This document shows, one piece after another, positions 24,241 to 34,617 of a stretch of DNA of 64,000 bases. Every line of letters begins with the position of its first letter. Position 1 is the stretch's first letter. The notes below the pieces were generated by a model, which searched no databases, had not been told where the DNA came from, and saw only the letters and a program-made list of their open reading frames with translations. The DNA comes from Pegea sp. RAD2-039. Taxonomy: Eukaryota > Chordata > Thaliacea > Salpida > Salpidae. The DNA lies in NCBI GenBank assembly GCA_034620365.1, contig JAQGEQ010000174.1, positions 62,001 through 126,000 on the forward strand. The letters run 5' to 3'. A program made the translations under genes and the position numbers.

Positions 24241-25239
24241 TACAGTTTACATGAATGTTAAATTTTAATTTTTTATGTTGTTTTTTGGTTAAGTTGTAAA
24301 TTTAATATAGTTTGTAAAGGTTCCTGGCATAAAATGTAAATAGTTAGAAAATAAATCATTCCCGCTGACTGACTGCATAACTTTCTTCAGATTCAACAGA
24401 TATTATTTGTGAGATTGTGTGTTAGCGAAATCGGTAACTACAACTTTCTCATTATCAATCATTTCAAACTCATGAAATTTTGTTAAATTTTATACAAACG
24501 AATATTGAATTTTAAACGAAAGATTTAATATTACTGAAGTTGTTATTTATTTAAAGGATTACTTCCTGAAATATTTAAAAAGTTGTTTATAAATTCCTTT
24601 TTAATCTCTCTTATAAATAATTCGTAGAATAAGTATCCCTCTCATTTTTCAATATTTTTTTTTTAATTTAGAACAAAGAAACAAAATTATACTTTTAAAG
24701 TACAAAAGAAAAATGTTCAAAATACTTAAGCTTCAAGAGATCAAAAAAAAATTATAATTTTTTTATAGATAAATTTGCAAAAGTATAAATGTAATAATTA
24801 GTATTTGATTTTTGTTAATTAACATTTATTCAAATGGTTATAAAATCAAATTTGAAACTGAATTTTTTAGTTGCTTAAAATATCAGTTTAAACAACTTTC
24901 CACAGATTACTAATCTTAGTTGACAACAAAATGTTTTCTATTACTGTCATAACTTTTATGAATAGAAATTCGTCATTTCGACAACATTTATTGTTTTTTT
25001 TAGGTTAAGTTGTTTTGAGAAAATATTAAACTTTATCTAAAATAAAATAAACTTTACTATAAAATAAAATTAATTTATTGTGTAACTAAAAACGTTTTTA
25101 TATAAAATTAGGAAAATGTATTTATAAATTTTTGATTTCTTGCTTTTTTAGTCGAAAAAGTTGACGTTAGATGTCGCTGATGATAAATGATTTTTAAAAC
25201 CTTACATTGCTTCAGGCTATGTCTTTGTAAACTTTTCTA
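24241..25239. other. No gene seen
   Basis: AT-rich. No RNA gene, open frame or recognisable repeat is supported. Confidence 0.45.
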
Positions 25240-26264
25240 ACTCAGTAAATTTACTAAACTCAAAAAGAAAGTATTAAGATGAGATCTGTATCTAAGATGT
25301 TTGCAGAAGTAAAAGTTCTATACTAGATATTACATCATCAGTATCTTTGATATTCAAATGCTTTTTTATTTTAGTTCTGATAAACAATTTAAACTGATCA
25401 AAATTAGCGGATAATGTTTTCCACTGAATTAAAAAACCTTTAAAAATGAATAATTTGTTTTCAGATTAGTTTCTTAACTATGTGAATAGTTTGGAAAAAA
25501 ATTATAAAACCTTCTAATCAAGTCTATAAGATCAAATGAGTCCTTATCTAAACATAAACAAAATTTGTTGTTAAAAAATAATAAAACAACTTTTCAAGTC
25601 ATTGAACTGAAAAACATTTTTTTAATTATTTGATTATTGCATGTTCTCATAATGAATACATTTAAGTGATTTTAAACTGAATTCTTTTGTTTCAACTTAT
25701 AGCTTCTAAGATAGAAATATTTTGGTTTCTTTATTTATACTTAAAGACAATTCTCCATTACTAAAAATTAATGCTTGATCAAGTTTCATAAAACGATTAC
25801 TAAAAAATCTGTATTTGAAACGGTAGGTGTGAAGTAATGAAACAAACATTATATTCTGAAATAACCAAATAATGCGAAGTATAATTCACTAATAGTATAT
25901 AATTATGCAAATATTATTTAATATAAAAATATATAATAATATGTAATAACTATAAAACTAATTTTAACCAATTGTTTTCTTACAATACCTAAATAAGGTT
26001 AGAATAACATTAGTCAGAATAAAAAGACAAATGTTTCAACAATTTCTACCATGTCAATTCATTAAGAGTCACAACAAAACTTTCATTGGAATTTATTATA
26101 ATAGACTCTAAATTATGAATCTTATTTAGAATATTATTGCATTTTGATATTTATTTTCCAGCCACAAGATATAACTAATAATAACTAACCATAATAGTTT
26201 TATTTTCATATTTTGCAAAATTGTAAAAGTTGTATCCTTATATCTGTTAAATAAATAGTCTAGA
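25240..26264 (-). repeat. Inverted partial copy (D) of the zinc-finger block
   Basis: The reverse complement matches about 3515-4515 of block A, including exon-like relic 1 (25650-25860, heavily mutated). It is more diverged from A, B and C than they are from each other, so it looks like an older copy. It ends before the position where relic 2 and the zinc-finger gene would lie. Confidence 0.65.
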
Positions 26265-27739
26265 TCAGAGTCTAGTTTTCAAACTCATACAACTAGCTTC
26301 ATATAAAAAGTATTCTTATTATGTTTAGTTTTAAAGAATTACTTGAAAAATTTAAACTAAAACGTATTTTGCACCTAGAAGTAAGATATGATCTTCTTTA
26401 AGACTGATGTAAAAGAAATAAAAAATGTCTCACAGTTTTCGATAAATGAAACTAACAGAGAAAATAAAAATTAAAAAATACTTTCCTCCGGACAAACACT
26501 AGATCGAAAGAAATTGATAAAACAAAGAAATAATTATGAAATCACTAGATCCTTAAACAACTAATTTAATAATATTTATTAATTTTGAAATCGACAATCT
26601 GTCGATTAATTTTAACAAAAAATTGACGTTCTGCAAATATCTTCTTTTCAACTCTTGTCATTAATATTAACATTTGAAAATATATTCAATAACACAACAT
26701 ATTTAATAAATAAAATATATCATATTTTCTTATTTTAAACGGTGGTTTCTTTTCCGAATAAACTCAAGAGGAGAGAAACTAGCTTCAAAAAAAGAGAGAA
26801 ACTGCAACAGCTTTTTATTTTGCATTTCACTGTGTGTTGCTCGATTAGTTTCTTTACGTCTCACTTTCTCTTACTTTATCTTTAATATCATTACTCATAG
26901 CAAATCCTATATGACCGTTTTCGGCCGAGCTTTTACAATGAAAATTTACCATTTGTAATTTTGTAATAAATTTATTATTTCAATTAGTTGTTTTATAAAA
27001 CTTGTTATTTCTAGTCTTCTATAAACTTTTTGTAAACAATAAATTAATGTTTATTTTGCATTAAATTAAAAGCTATTTTTAAAAACGAATAGAAACTAAA
27101 TTTAATGATTTGTTTTTACAATACTTAACTACGTTTCGATTAAAATTATTCAGAATTCAAAAATATCTTCAAAGCATCTCTCGACCTTGTCTTTTGAAAA
27201 TTTTTTGAAAATTATAATCTAAACAGAAGCAAGTACTTAAAGGCCAAAATAAGATATTTTCAAATTGTTGTTAAAGGAAAACATTTTCTAACAGTTCTTA
27301 ACAAACTAACCTTATAAAGGAAGATGTAATTATTAAAATTGACTTTTGTTTTGAAAATTATTAGATTGAAAGAGAGAGATAGTCAAAGAATTATTATGTT
27401 ATCTAAACTTTTTTATTTATTACGGAACATTTGACATATTAGTTCTTGAAAACGCGCAAAATTTAGAAATAAACAATTTGTAGATATATATTGATTAACA
27501 AAATTAAATTAAAAGATTAAATAATTAACTTTATTTTATTTTTTGATCAATGCCATCGAAGATAGTATCATCTTTGATTTGTTAATTTTTAATATTGGTT
27601 ATTAGTGATAATTTTATTTCAATTCTCTTATTTTCTTTTGTCATTTCTTTGTTATTTAAACTTTTTTCTATCAAATATTTTTCGAAAGCTAGTTATAATA
27701 ATTATCCAATAATGACATCAACAAAAAGGGGAACCTAAT
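26265..27739. other. No gene seen
   Basis: 26740-26940 is slightly richer in G+C, with purine-rich GAGAGAAACT and its complement-like AGTTTCTTTACGTCTC. The rest is plain AT-rich DNA. Confidence 0.4.
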
Positions 27740-27740
27740 G

Positions 27741-28685
27741 TGACGTTATAAAGCTAAATTAAAATTATAAAAAGATTAAGCAAAGATGTAGGAATAGTGA
27801 CAATGATGATGCTGATCACAAAAGATACCTTACAGCTAAAGATCACTTTTTTAATTGTAGAAAGAATAAGGAACAATCAATTGGAGACATAATCTACTCT
27901 TCATCAAACCTCAACTTGTACAAATAAATGATGAAAGCATTTTGATGTGATGACGTCACACACTTACTTGTTGGATGTTGCTATGAAAAAAAAAAGAAGA
28001 TCATGAAAATGATCCAAACGTTGAGAAGAGACATTTAGGTGTAATGATGACGTCATTTGCTGATGATGACTTCATTTCAATATTTTGTCAAAATCGTTGA
28101 GTATAAAGTTGTTTGTGATTTGAGACGTCACAAAACCACTGGTAACGTCATCATCAATATTCAACCACAAATTCATAAACTGATCATGATTTCATCAGCA
28201 TCATGTACTCAACCATCTCTGAAAGTAATGATGACGTCACTAATTTTGGTTTTTACTATTAAGTCACCTGATCTTTGTTTTGTGAGAAAATCATTTATGG
28301 AAATGAAGTCCTTTGATCTCTTCATATGGTTAATTGTAGTGACGTCATCAAGTAGAAGTTTAGACAAGCTACAGAAAGCACAAGATTTAAAAAGATCTTA
28401 AGATTATTTTGTGAACAAATTTGACATCATCAACTTTGATAGAAAAGAAGTAAAAGCAAATTTTTAACCAACAACTGATACACTGATAAACGGGTAGAAT
28501 TGAGTGACGTCATCATCATCGATGTGATGATAAAATTGATTACGACATTATGATAATAATAATGACGTCATCAGTTTATCTTCATATAACATTTGAAGTG
28601 GTGATAGCAACGATGACGTTATTAATAAAAAGTCATAAGTGTATGAGTTTACTTTGCAAACTAATCTAATTAGTCTACGTCATCA
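27741..28685. promoter_or_regulatory. Dense TGACGTCA (CRE/ATF palindrome) cluster
   Basis: Perfect TGACGTCA at 27951, 28048, 28232, 28340, 28505 and 28563 (all 8 bp), often extended to GATGACGTCATC, plus near matches at 27741 (TGACGTTA), 28124, 28143, 28614 and 28675. Between them are many GATGATG/CATCATC words. CREB/ATF-type bZIP factors bind this palindrome. With this base composition well under one copy is expected in the whole window. A 114-codon frame at 28057-28401 is the motif array read through and I do not call it a gene. It may be an enhancer, a promoter of an unseen gene, or a decayed minisatellite. Confidence 0.6.
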
Positions 28686-28962
28686 GTTCAATCAAATCTC
28701 ATAATCATTATAATCTCATAGTCATCATCAAAATCCAATCTGTGATTAATTTGAAGACTCTAATGCAAATGAAACAATAAGTTGATAACATCAAATTACA
28801 AAATATGTTTTAAGAAATTTACTTTTACAAAGTACATTAGAAAAATTTCATAAAACTAAACTAGAATAATTAGGAAATGAATGAAATTGAGTTAAGTATA
28901 TTAATATCATAATTTTCTTTTTTAAAGTTTTATGTTTTAACTAGTTATTGGTAAAAGGAATT
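28686..28962. other. No gene seen
   Basis: AT-rich spacer between the TGACGTCA cluster and the tRNA-Leu relic. Confidence 0.4.
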
Positions 28963-29044
28963 TGGCAGCGGTGAGATTCGAACCCACGCCATCGAAATGA
29001 CTGGTGCCTTAAACCAGCAATTTAGACCGCTCGACCACGTTACT
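28963..29044 (-). pseudogene. Decayed tRNA-Leu (anticodon AAG)
   Basis: 82-nt type II tRNA shape on the - strand. The anticodon stem-loop CTGGT-TTAAGGC-ACCAG is intact, the variable arm CAT-TTCG-ATG can pair, the T arm is GTGGG-TTCGAAT-CTCAC, and the discriminator is A. The acceptor has A1:C72 and A5:C68 mismatches, and the D stem (GTC/ATT) does not pair. These defects look like CpG-type and other point mutations in a former nuclear tRNA-Leu gene or a tRNA-derived repeat. Confidence 0.75.
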
Positions 29045-29172
29045 GATGTGAAATTTAGAAATTTTCTTTACTTAAAAAAATATTTTAACTAATAAATTAA
29101 TTTTGTTTAAGAGCATTTCATTCTCCTAAGGAACAACGATCTTAATCAGAAGAGATGCTGAAGACTCAAACA

Positions 29173-29256
29173 ATGGGTTGTTCCAACTCCTCACAAACAA
29201 ATCGACCAGGAGCAAAGCTGAGCATGGTTTTGATGAAAAACAATTGCATTTGGTAA
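29173..29256 (+). CDS. Possible short ORF or first exon starting MGCSNSS (27 aa)
   Basis: ATG in a favourable context (CAAACAATGGG) opens MGCSNSSQTNRPGAKLSMVL plus seven residues before TAA. Gly2 followed by Cys3 and Ser6 fits an N-myristoylation and palmitoylation signal. The local base composition (about 29100-29350) is clearly less AT-rich than its surroundings. TTTG|GTAATT at the 3' end could be a splice donor, so this may be a first exon. Other frames here stay open longer but lack a convincing start. The family is not recognised. Confidence 0.3.
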   Translation: MGCSNSSQTNRPGAKLSMVLMKNNCIW

Positions 29257-30028
29257 TTATTCATCATTCAGTTGCCATGTCAACAAAAGTGTGGATCCAC
29301 TCTCTTATGTCCAGGGAGTCTTCTTCATCCGATATTCGATGTACATCAGCTGCAGTGCAACAAATTAATATTTTTTATTTTAAATTTATATTTACTTATA
29401 CTTTTGCAGTGTACTTATTTGTTTGCGTTAAGTTTCGTAAAATGGGATACTTTGTATTTTCTTATTATATTTCAGCAGTCATGTTGCTTCATTCTCGTCA
29501 TAAGAGATGAAAAATTTTCTATCTGCAGACATGCGTTGAATAAAATAAACAAAAAAAATAAAAGAAATCAACAAATAAAAAAAATTATTCTAAAAAGTGT
29601 CACTTTATATCAATAATCTTTTATTTAAATTTCAGTTTTTGTAACTTTATTTAATAAGAAAAATATTAATAGAATTAGATTTTATCAACTAAATGAGAAA
29701 GTATATTTTTTTGCTTCCAACACTTTACCAAAGTTTATTGTTTTGGTTTTCCTGATAAAGTTTTTTTTGAATAAATTAGAAACATGTTTTCACTTCTAGT
29801 ACATTTTTTAAAACTTACTATAAGCGTTTTGTAATTGAAAAATGTTTGAAGTTTATAGTGAAAGTGATTTCTTAAAAAATTTTACAAAATACAAATGAAC
29901 TTCTCGTAGCGCGAGGTACTTTTTTCAAGTAATTTCAATTGTGTTTATTCTGTTAAAATCAACTAATTATTTTAATTCAAATTAATTATATTTGAAAGGA
30001 GTAAAAACGTTTTTAAATAACCTAAGAG
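29257..30028. other. No gene seen
   Basis: 29257-29360 continues the less AT-rich patch; frames remain open across it, but none is supported. 29400-30028 is AT-rich with a small CTCG...CGAG hairpin near 29904. Confidence 0.4.
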
Positions 30029-30048
30029 TTTGAATCCTGGCTACAGCA
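30029..30048 (+). pseudogene. tRNA 3'-end fragment
   Basis: TTTGAATCCTGGCTACAGCA matches the T loop, T stem and acceptor 3' strand of the tRNA-His relic at 30172 with two differences, but on the opposite strand. The two form an inverted pair about 120 bases apart. Confidence 0.5.
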
Positions 30049-30171
30049 TAAATCATTTTAGTTTTAATGAAAGATAGTTTGTTAAATATAAGTTTTGATG
30101 GATAGAAACAGCCTGTAGTAGAAGATACGAATTAAAAGTAAGGAGAAAAGATAAACTGAAATTAAAAAATA

Positions 30172-30243
30172 TGCTGTAACCAGGATTCGAACCTGGGTTG
30201 TCACGGCCACAACGTTAAGTACTAACCATTATACGATTACAGT
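30172..30243 (-). pseudogene. Slightly degraded tRNA-His (anticodon GTG)
   Basis: 72-nt cloverleaf on the - strand. The acceptor ACTGTAA/TTACAGC pairs except A1:C72, the D arm GTAT...AGTAC is normal, and the anticodon loop is TTGTGGC. The anticodon stem TAACG/CGTGA has one mismatch, and the T arm CCAGG-TTCGAAT-CCTGG is perfect. It is close to eukaryotic nuclear tRNA-His. The lost G1 and the stem mismatch make function doubtful. Confidence 0.75.
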
Positions 30244-30248
30244 GCATG

Positions 30249-30275
30249 TAGCAGAGGATGGTTTCGATCCATCGA
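30249..30275 (-). pseudogene. 3' fragment of initiator tRNA-Met
   Basis: On the - strand it reads GATGG-ATCGAAA-CCATC-CTCTGCT-A, the T arm and acceptor 3' strand of eukaryotic initiator tRNA-Met. The loop ATCGAAA is diagnostic of eukaryotic initiators. The 5' two thirds of the gene are absent. It lies only five bases from the tRNA-His relic, and block C begins a few bases beyond it. Confidence 0.65.
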
Positions 30276-30614
30276 ATTTTAAATAAATATCAATTTTAAA
30301 ATGCAATATTATTCTGAAAAAATTTATAATTTACAGTCTAATAAAATAAATTACAACAAAAGTGAGACAGACTGCAAATAATTTGTTGAAGTCATTTTTT
30401 TTCTGACACTTAATAATTTATCATGGTAGAAATTGTTATAATATTGTTCTATTTAATCTGACTTTTAATCTGACTGTTATTCTAACCTTATTTAGGTATT
30501 GTATGAAAACAGTTGATTAAAATTAGTTTTTTATTTAGTTTAAGATATTATATATTTATATGTTAGATAATTGTTATATATTTATATACTATTAGTGAAT
30601 TATAGTTTGCATTA

Positions 30615-30800
30615 TTTGGTTATTTTTGAGAATTATGTTTGTTTGATTACGTCACACATAACGTTTTCGAACACAATATTTTTTGTAATGATTTTTTGAA
30701 ACTTAATCAAGCTTCATAGTTTAGTAATTGAGAATTGTCTTTAACTATAAATAAAGAAATCAAAAGATTTTTATCTTCGAAGCTATAAGTTGAAACAAAA
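30615..30800 (+). pseudogene. Exon-like relic 1, diverged extra copy in block C
   Basis: Recognisable from TTTGATTACG...AACGTTTTCGAACAC to ...AGCTATAAGTTGAAAC. It has frameshifts and stops and is older than the adjoining copy at 31031. Confidence 0.45.
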
Positions 30801-31030
30801 GTTCACCGACTCTTAATAAATTTACATGGTAGAAAATGTTGGAAAACCTTTTTCTTTATTCTTACCAATGTTATTCTAAACTTATTTAAGTATTGTACAA
30901 AAACAAGTTTATTGAAATTAATCTCACAGTTATTATATATAAATGCAAATATTTCGAAAAAATTACTGTATTTTATTTTACAATATTGCTGTGAATCATA
31001 GCTTACGTTCTTTGGTTACTTGAGGCATAA

Positions 31031-31231
31031 TGTTTGTTTGATTATGAAACACATAACGTTTTCAAACATAGAAATTGTTTTAATGATTTTAAGAAACTTG
31101 ATCCAGCTTCGAATTTTAGTAATGGAGAACTGTCTTTAAGTATAAATAAAGAAATCAAAATATTTTTATCACGGAGACTATCAGTTGAAACAAAAGAATT
31201 CAGTTTAAAATCACTTAAATATAATCATTAG
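31031..31231 (+). pseudogene. Exon-like relic 1, block C copy (open)
   Basis: 66 open codons without an ATG, CLFDYETHNVFKHRNCFNDF..., ending ...EFSLKSLKYNH. It differs from block B at several residues with no stop or frameshift. Confidence 0.4.
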
Positions 31232-32026
31232 AAGAACATGTAATATTGAAACAATAAAGACAATTTTTACGTTCAATAACTTGAAAACTTGTTTAATTAT
31301 TTTTTCTAACAAATTGTTTATGTTTACTTAAGGACTCTTTTGGTCTTATAGACTTGCTTAAGAGGATGTATATTTTTTTCTAAACTATTTACATAGTAAA
31401 GAAACTAATCTGAAAACAAATAATTCATTTTTAAAGGTTTTTTATTTCAGTAAAAAACATTATCCGCTAATTTTGATCGGTTTAAATTGTTTATCAGAAC
31501 TGAAATAACTACGCAGTGCAAATATCAAAGATACTGATGATGTAATAAATATTAAAGAACTTTTATTTCTTTAAACATCTTAGATACAAATCTCATCGTA
31601 ATACTTTCATTCTGAATTAAGTGAATCACTGTGAAATACTATTGCTATTTTATACATGTAGTTATTTCTTAGCAAGTACAAGTTTAAAAAACGAATATTA
31701 CAATTTAATTAACTATTAATGTGTAGTGGTTTACTATTTTAGAAAACAAATTTCAAAAGAAATACTATTTTTTTACATGAATCTTTTCGTTCAATATTCA
31801 AATAAATGAGTTTGCAATTATATTATTGACACTTGGTATTCATAAACTTCTTTATAAGATTTTTATTTTTGATTGCGTTTTATTTTTAAATAAAAAATGT
31901 ATAATTGCTTTTTAGATTTTAAACAAAACATTGCAAAGAAAGTTATTACATGAAAATTATTCTTAGAAATTTTATAATGAAATTTTTCGAAATTGCAGAA
32001 AATTTCTTATTTTAAAAATACTTTAA

Positions 32027-32039
32027 GCGCCAGTTAGCG
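32027..32039 (-). promoter_or_regulatory. CTCF-like box, block C
   Basis: GCGCCAGTTAGCG, identical to blocks A and B. Confidence 0.35.
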
Positions 32040-33271
32040 AAACTAAAAAACAACCTTACACTTTATTGGTTTTTTATGAAATTTATTCGCATAAATAAAT
32101 TTTATATTATAGAGAAATAGAATTACTCATAAATAAATATATCTCTTAAAAAAGTATTGCAGAAATTGTATTTACAACTCATCTTGTTATTATTCTAAAA
32201 TGAAATAAATAAAAGATATTACTAACAACCTCAATTTCACACAAAAATGCTTTACCAATTATTAAATATAAAATATTTTATATTGACATTAATTTTACTA
32301 AAATTAAATTATTGATATTATTTCTGTTTTTAAAAAGGTTTGAAATTTTAAGGTCAAACTATTTATAAGCATCTTTAATACCATAAAAATCAAGTACAAT
32401 CACTAAATCAAAATTTTACATTTGTAATCAAAAACCATTTTTTATTAAAGACATGCATATATCCGTTTCAAACAATTTAAACATATTAAACAGTATTCAA
32501 AATAACTTGTTCTCGCTACACACTACTTTAGTGGGCTTATAAATGTCAAACTTTATACTGAAGAAATAAGATAAAGTCTATAAAAATTGAGAACTTATAT
32601 TTTAAAGTATAGAATAGAAAATGTTAGAAAATGTTGTTTGTGTATCTTCATGGTAAACACAAGAAACTTCAGTTTTGTAACAAGAATTGCAATCAAACGA
32701 TTATGTTAAGCAGTTTACTATTGACATTGTCATACAGATAAACAATATTAACATAAAAACTAATTTGAAAATTTGGTTTGGAAATAATTTGGAATCAATA
32801 GTTTGTATCACTTTATGCAAATTTATAAAATATATTTCTGGTAACTAATTAAGTTTCTCTAGATATATTCAACTTAAAATTGTGAATTAGATTTATTTTC
32901 GTTTATCAAATTTGTCTCTTTGTTTTCCAGATTATTTTTTGCTGACGGTGGTACCTTACAGCTTTATGTATATTTGGTGCAGTCAATCTAAGATAAATAA
33001 TATTTTTCGGAAGAAAAAAAATATTTTGATTTTTAAAGCCAAGTTAAAAAAAAAACTTATTTTCCCAAAATTATGATTTATTTTCCTGAAAAATGGTTTC
33101 TGGTAAAATTTCTGGTAGAACGATCTAAAAATGAATTTAAATTTTCGTTCCCAAAAAAAGTTAAACACCAAACTTCAACTGATCAATTTAAAAACACTGC
33201 TTAGTAATTATAAAAGTGTATTTGCTTATTTTTTTATTTATATATCTGCTTATATATAATATATTTTTCAG

Positions 33272-33520
33272 GTAAACATTTATTTCAAATCATCAAAATT
33301 CGAAGAAAAGAGCAGAAAACTCAGCGTTAAGAGATGTTAAAAAACGTTAAATAGAAAAATCTAAAGATAACGTTGAATGCTAAAGACTTTTTGTGAAATA
33401 TTGTCAATTAGAAAGCTTTTGTCAGGCTAATTTGAATTGTTTACTTTCATTAAATTTTTGTTGCAGTATTGAATATGGCAATAAACCACTTTAAAATTTA
33501 CTTAAGATATTTTCTTGTAA
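33272..33520 (+). pseudogene. Exon-like relic 2, block C copy
   Basis: It follows the acceptor ATATTTTTCAG at 33271. Small indels put the A-type and B-type frames out of register, so no long frame survives. TTTTGTTGCAG near 33465 matches the second acceptor-like string of the other copies. Confidence 0.4.
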
Positions 33521-33717
33521 AATATATATTTATTCTTTAAGAAAATGTGAATAATTGTTTTTGATTCAATTTTAATTCTTTTTTTAAATAAATTATAATT
33601 TTATTTTGCATAGAAATCAACAAAAAGTTAATTCAGATTACAGTCGAATTGATTTGTATATAATATATTATTTTTTTTAACTTTTTGTTAAACTAAAAAC
33701 TAAAACGTTTTGTTTAC

Positions 33718-34617
33718 ATGCAGCTCAACAAATTGAAACTGAATTTAATGGACGACAAAGAATCTGATTGCATGCGAAAGTTGTTACCAAACGAAAGTAA
33801 CATCAGAGGTGAAACACCTAACAAGAAAAATGATAATGAATGTGTTAGTGAATTTGATAGCTGGCACGAAATTAACTTTGATGAAGTCAGTTCAAACAAT
33901 GAAATAGAAAATACAACAACTAAGAAAAGCGTTTCTACCAAAATTAGTGCTTCAGCAGAAAATAGTGGAAAAGAAGAAAATAAATTTTTGTTTAAGAAAA
34001 TTCCAAATGGCAAGGACAAATATGAATGTTTGATTTGTTGCAGACGCTTTAGTTGCAGATCTCAGTTTATCAATCACGAAAGAATTCATACAGGTGAGAA
34101 ACCATATGAATGCATTGTTTGTGGAAAAAAGTTTAGACAAAATTCAGATCTCACAAAACATGAAAGAACTCATACTGGTGAGAAACCATTTGAATGTATT
34201 GTTTGTGGAAAAAAGTTTAGTCGGAATTCAAACCTCTTATCACACGAAAGAACTCATACTGGTGAGAAACCATATGAATGTATTGTTTGTGGAAAAAAGT
34301 TTAGTCAAAATTCAAACCTCTTATCACATGAAAGAACACATACTGGTGAGAAACCATATGAATGCATTGTTTGTGGAAAAAAGTTTAGACAAAATTCAGA
34401 TCTCACAAAACACGAAAGAACTCATACTGGAGAGAAACCATATGAATGTATTGTTTGTGGAAAAAAGTTTAGTCGGAATTCAAACCTCTTATCACACAAA
34501 AGAACTCATACTGGTGAGAAACCATTTGAATGTATTGTTTGTGGAAAAAAGTTTAGTCGAAATGACCTTCTTTCACAACATAAAAGAACTCATACTGGTG
34601 AAAAACCAACTAAATGA
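33718..34617 (+). CDS. Poly-C2H2 zinc-finger protein, copy C (7 fingers, 299 aa)
   Basis: Here the upstream ATG is followed by CAG instead of TAG, so the frame opens ten codons earlier ([10 protein letters not shown]) than in A and B; the conserved MDDKE start is at 33748 and either may be used. After the shared acidic N-terminal region come seven C2H2 units with TGEKP linkers and all zinc ligands present. Contact residues of fingers 2-7 are QSDK, RSNS, QSNS, QSDK, RSNS, RDLQ. Fingers 2-3 and 5-6 are a repeated pair, suggesting a two-finger duplication. It ends PTK then TGA, where A and B have TAA TGA. It is the most intact member. Nuclear DNA-binding protein; target unknown. PolyA candidate at 35172. 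Confidence 0.87.
   Translation: MQLNKLKLNLMDDKESDCMRKLLPNESNIRGETPNKKNDNECVSEFDSWHEINFDEVSSNNEIENTTTKKSVSTKISASAENSGKEENKFLFKKIPNGKDKYECLICCRRFSCRSQFINHERIHTGEKPYECIVCGKKFRQNSDLTKHERTHTGEKPFECIVCGKKFSRNSNLLSHERTHTGEKPYECIVCGKKFSQNSNLLSHERTHTGEKPYECIVCGKKFRQNSDLTKHERTHTGEKPYECIVCGKKFSRNSNLLSHKRTHTGEKPFECIVCGKKFSRNDLLSQHKRTHTGEKPTK

Noticed and set aside
25150-25200. CGCTGATGATAAATGA as another hammerhead core
   Set aside because: No GAAAC partner or stem II can be found downstream.
28057-28401. 114-codon frame through the TGACGTCA cluster
   Set aside because: It is explained by the motif array; composition is not protein-like and there is no supporting splice or polyA context.
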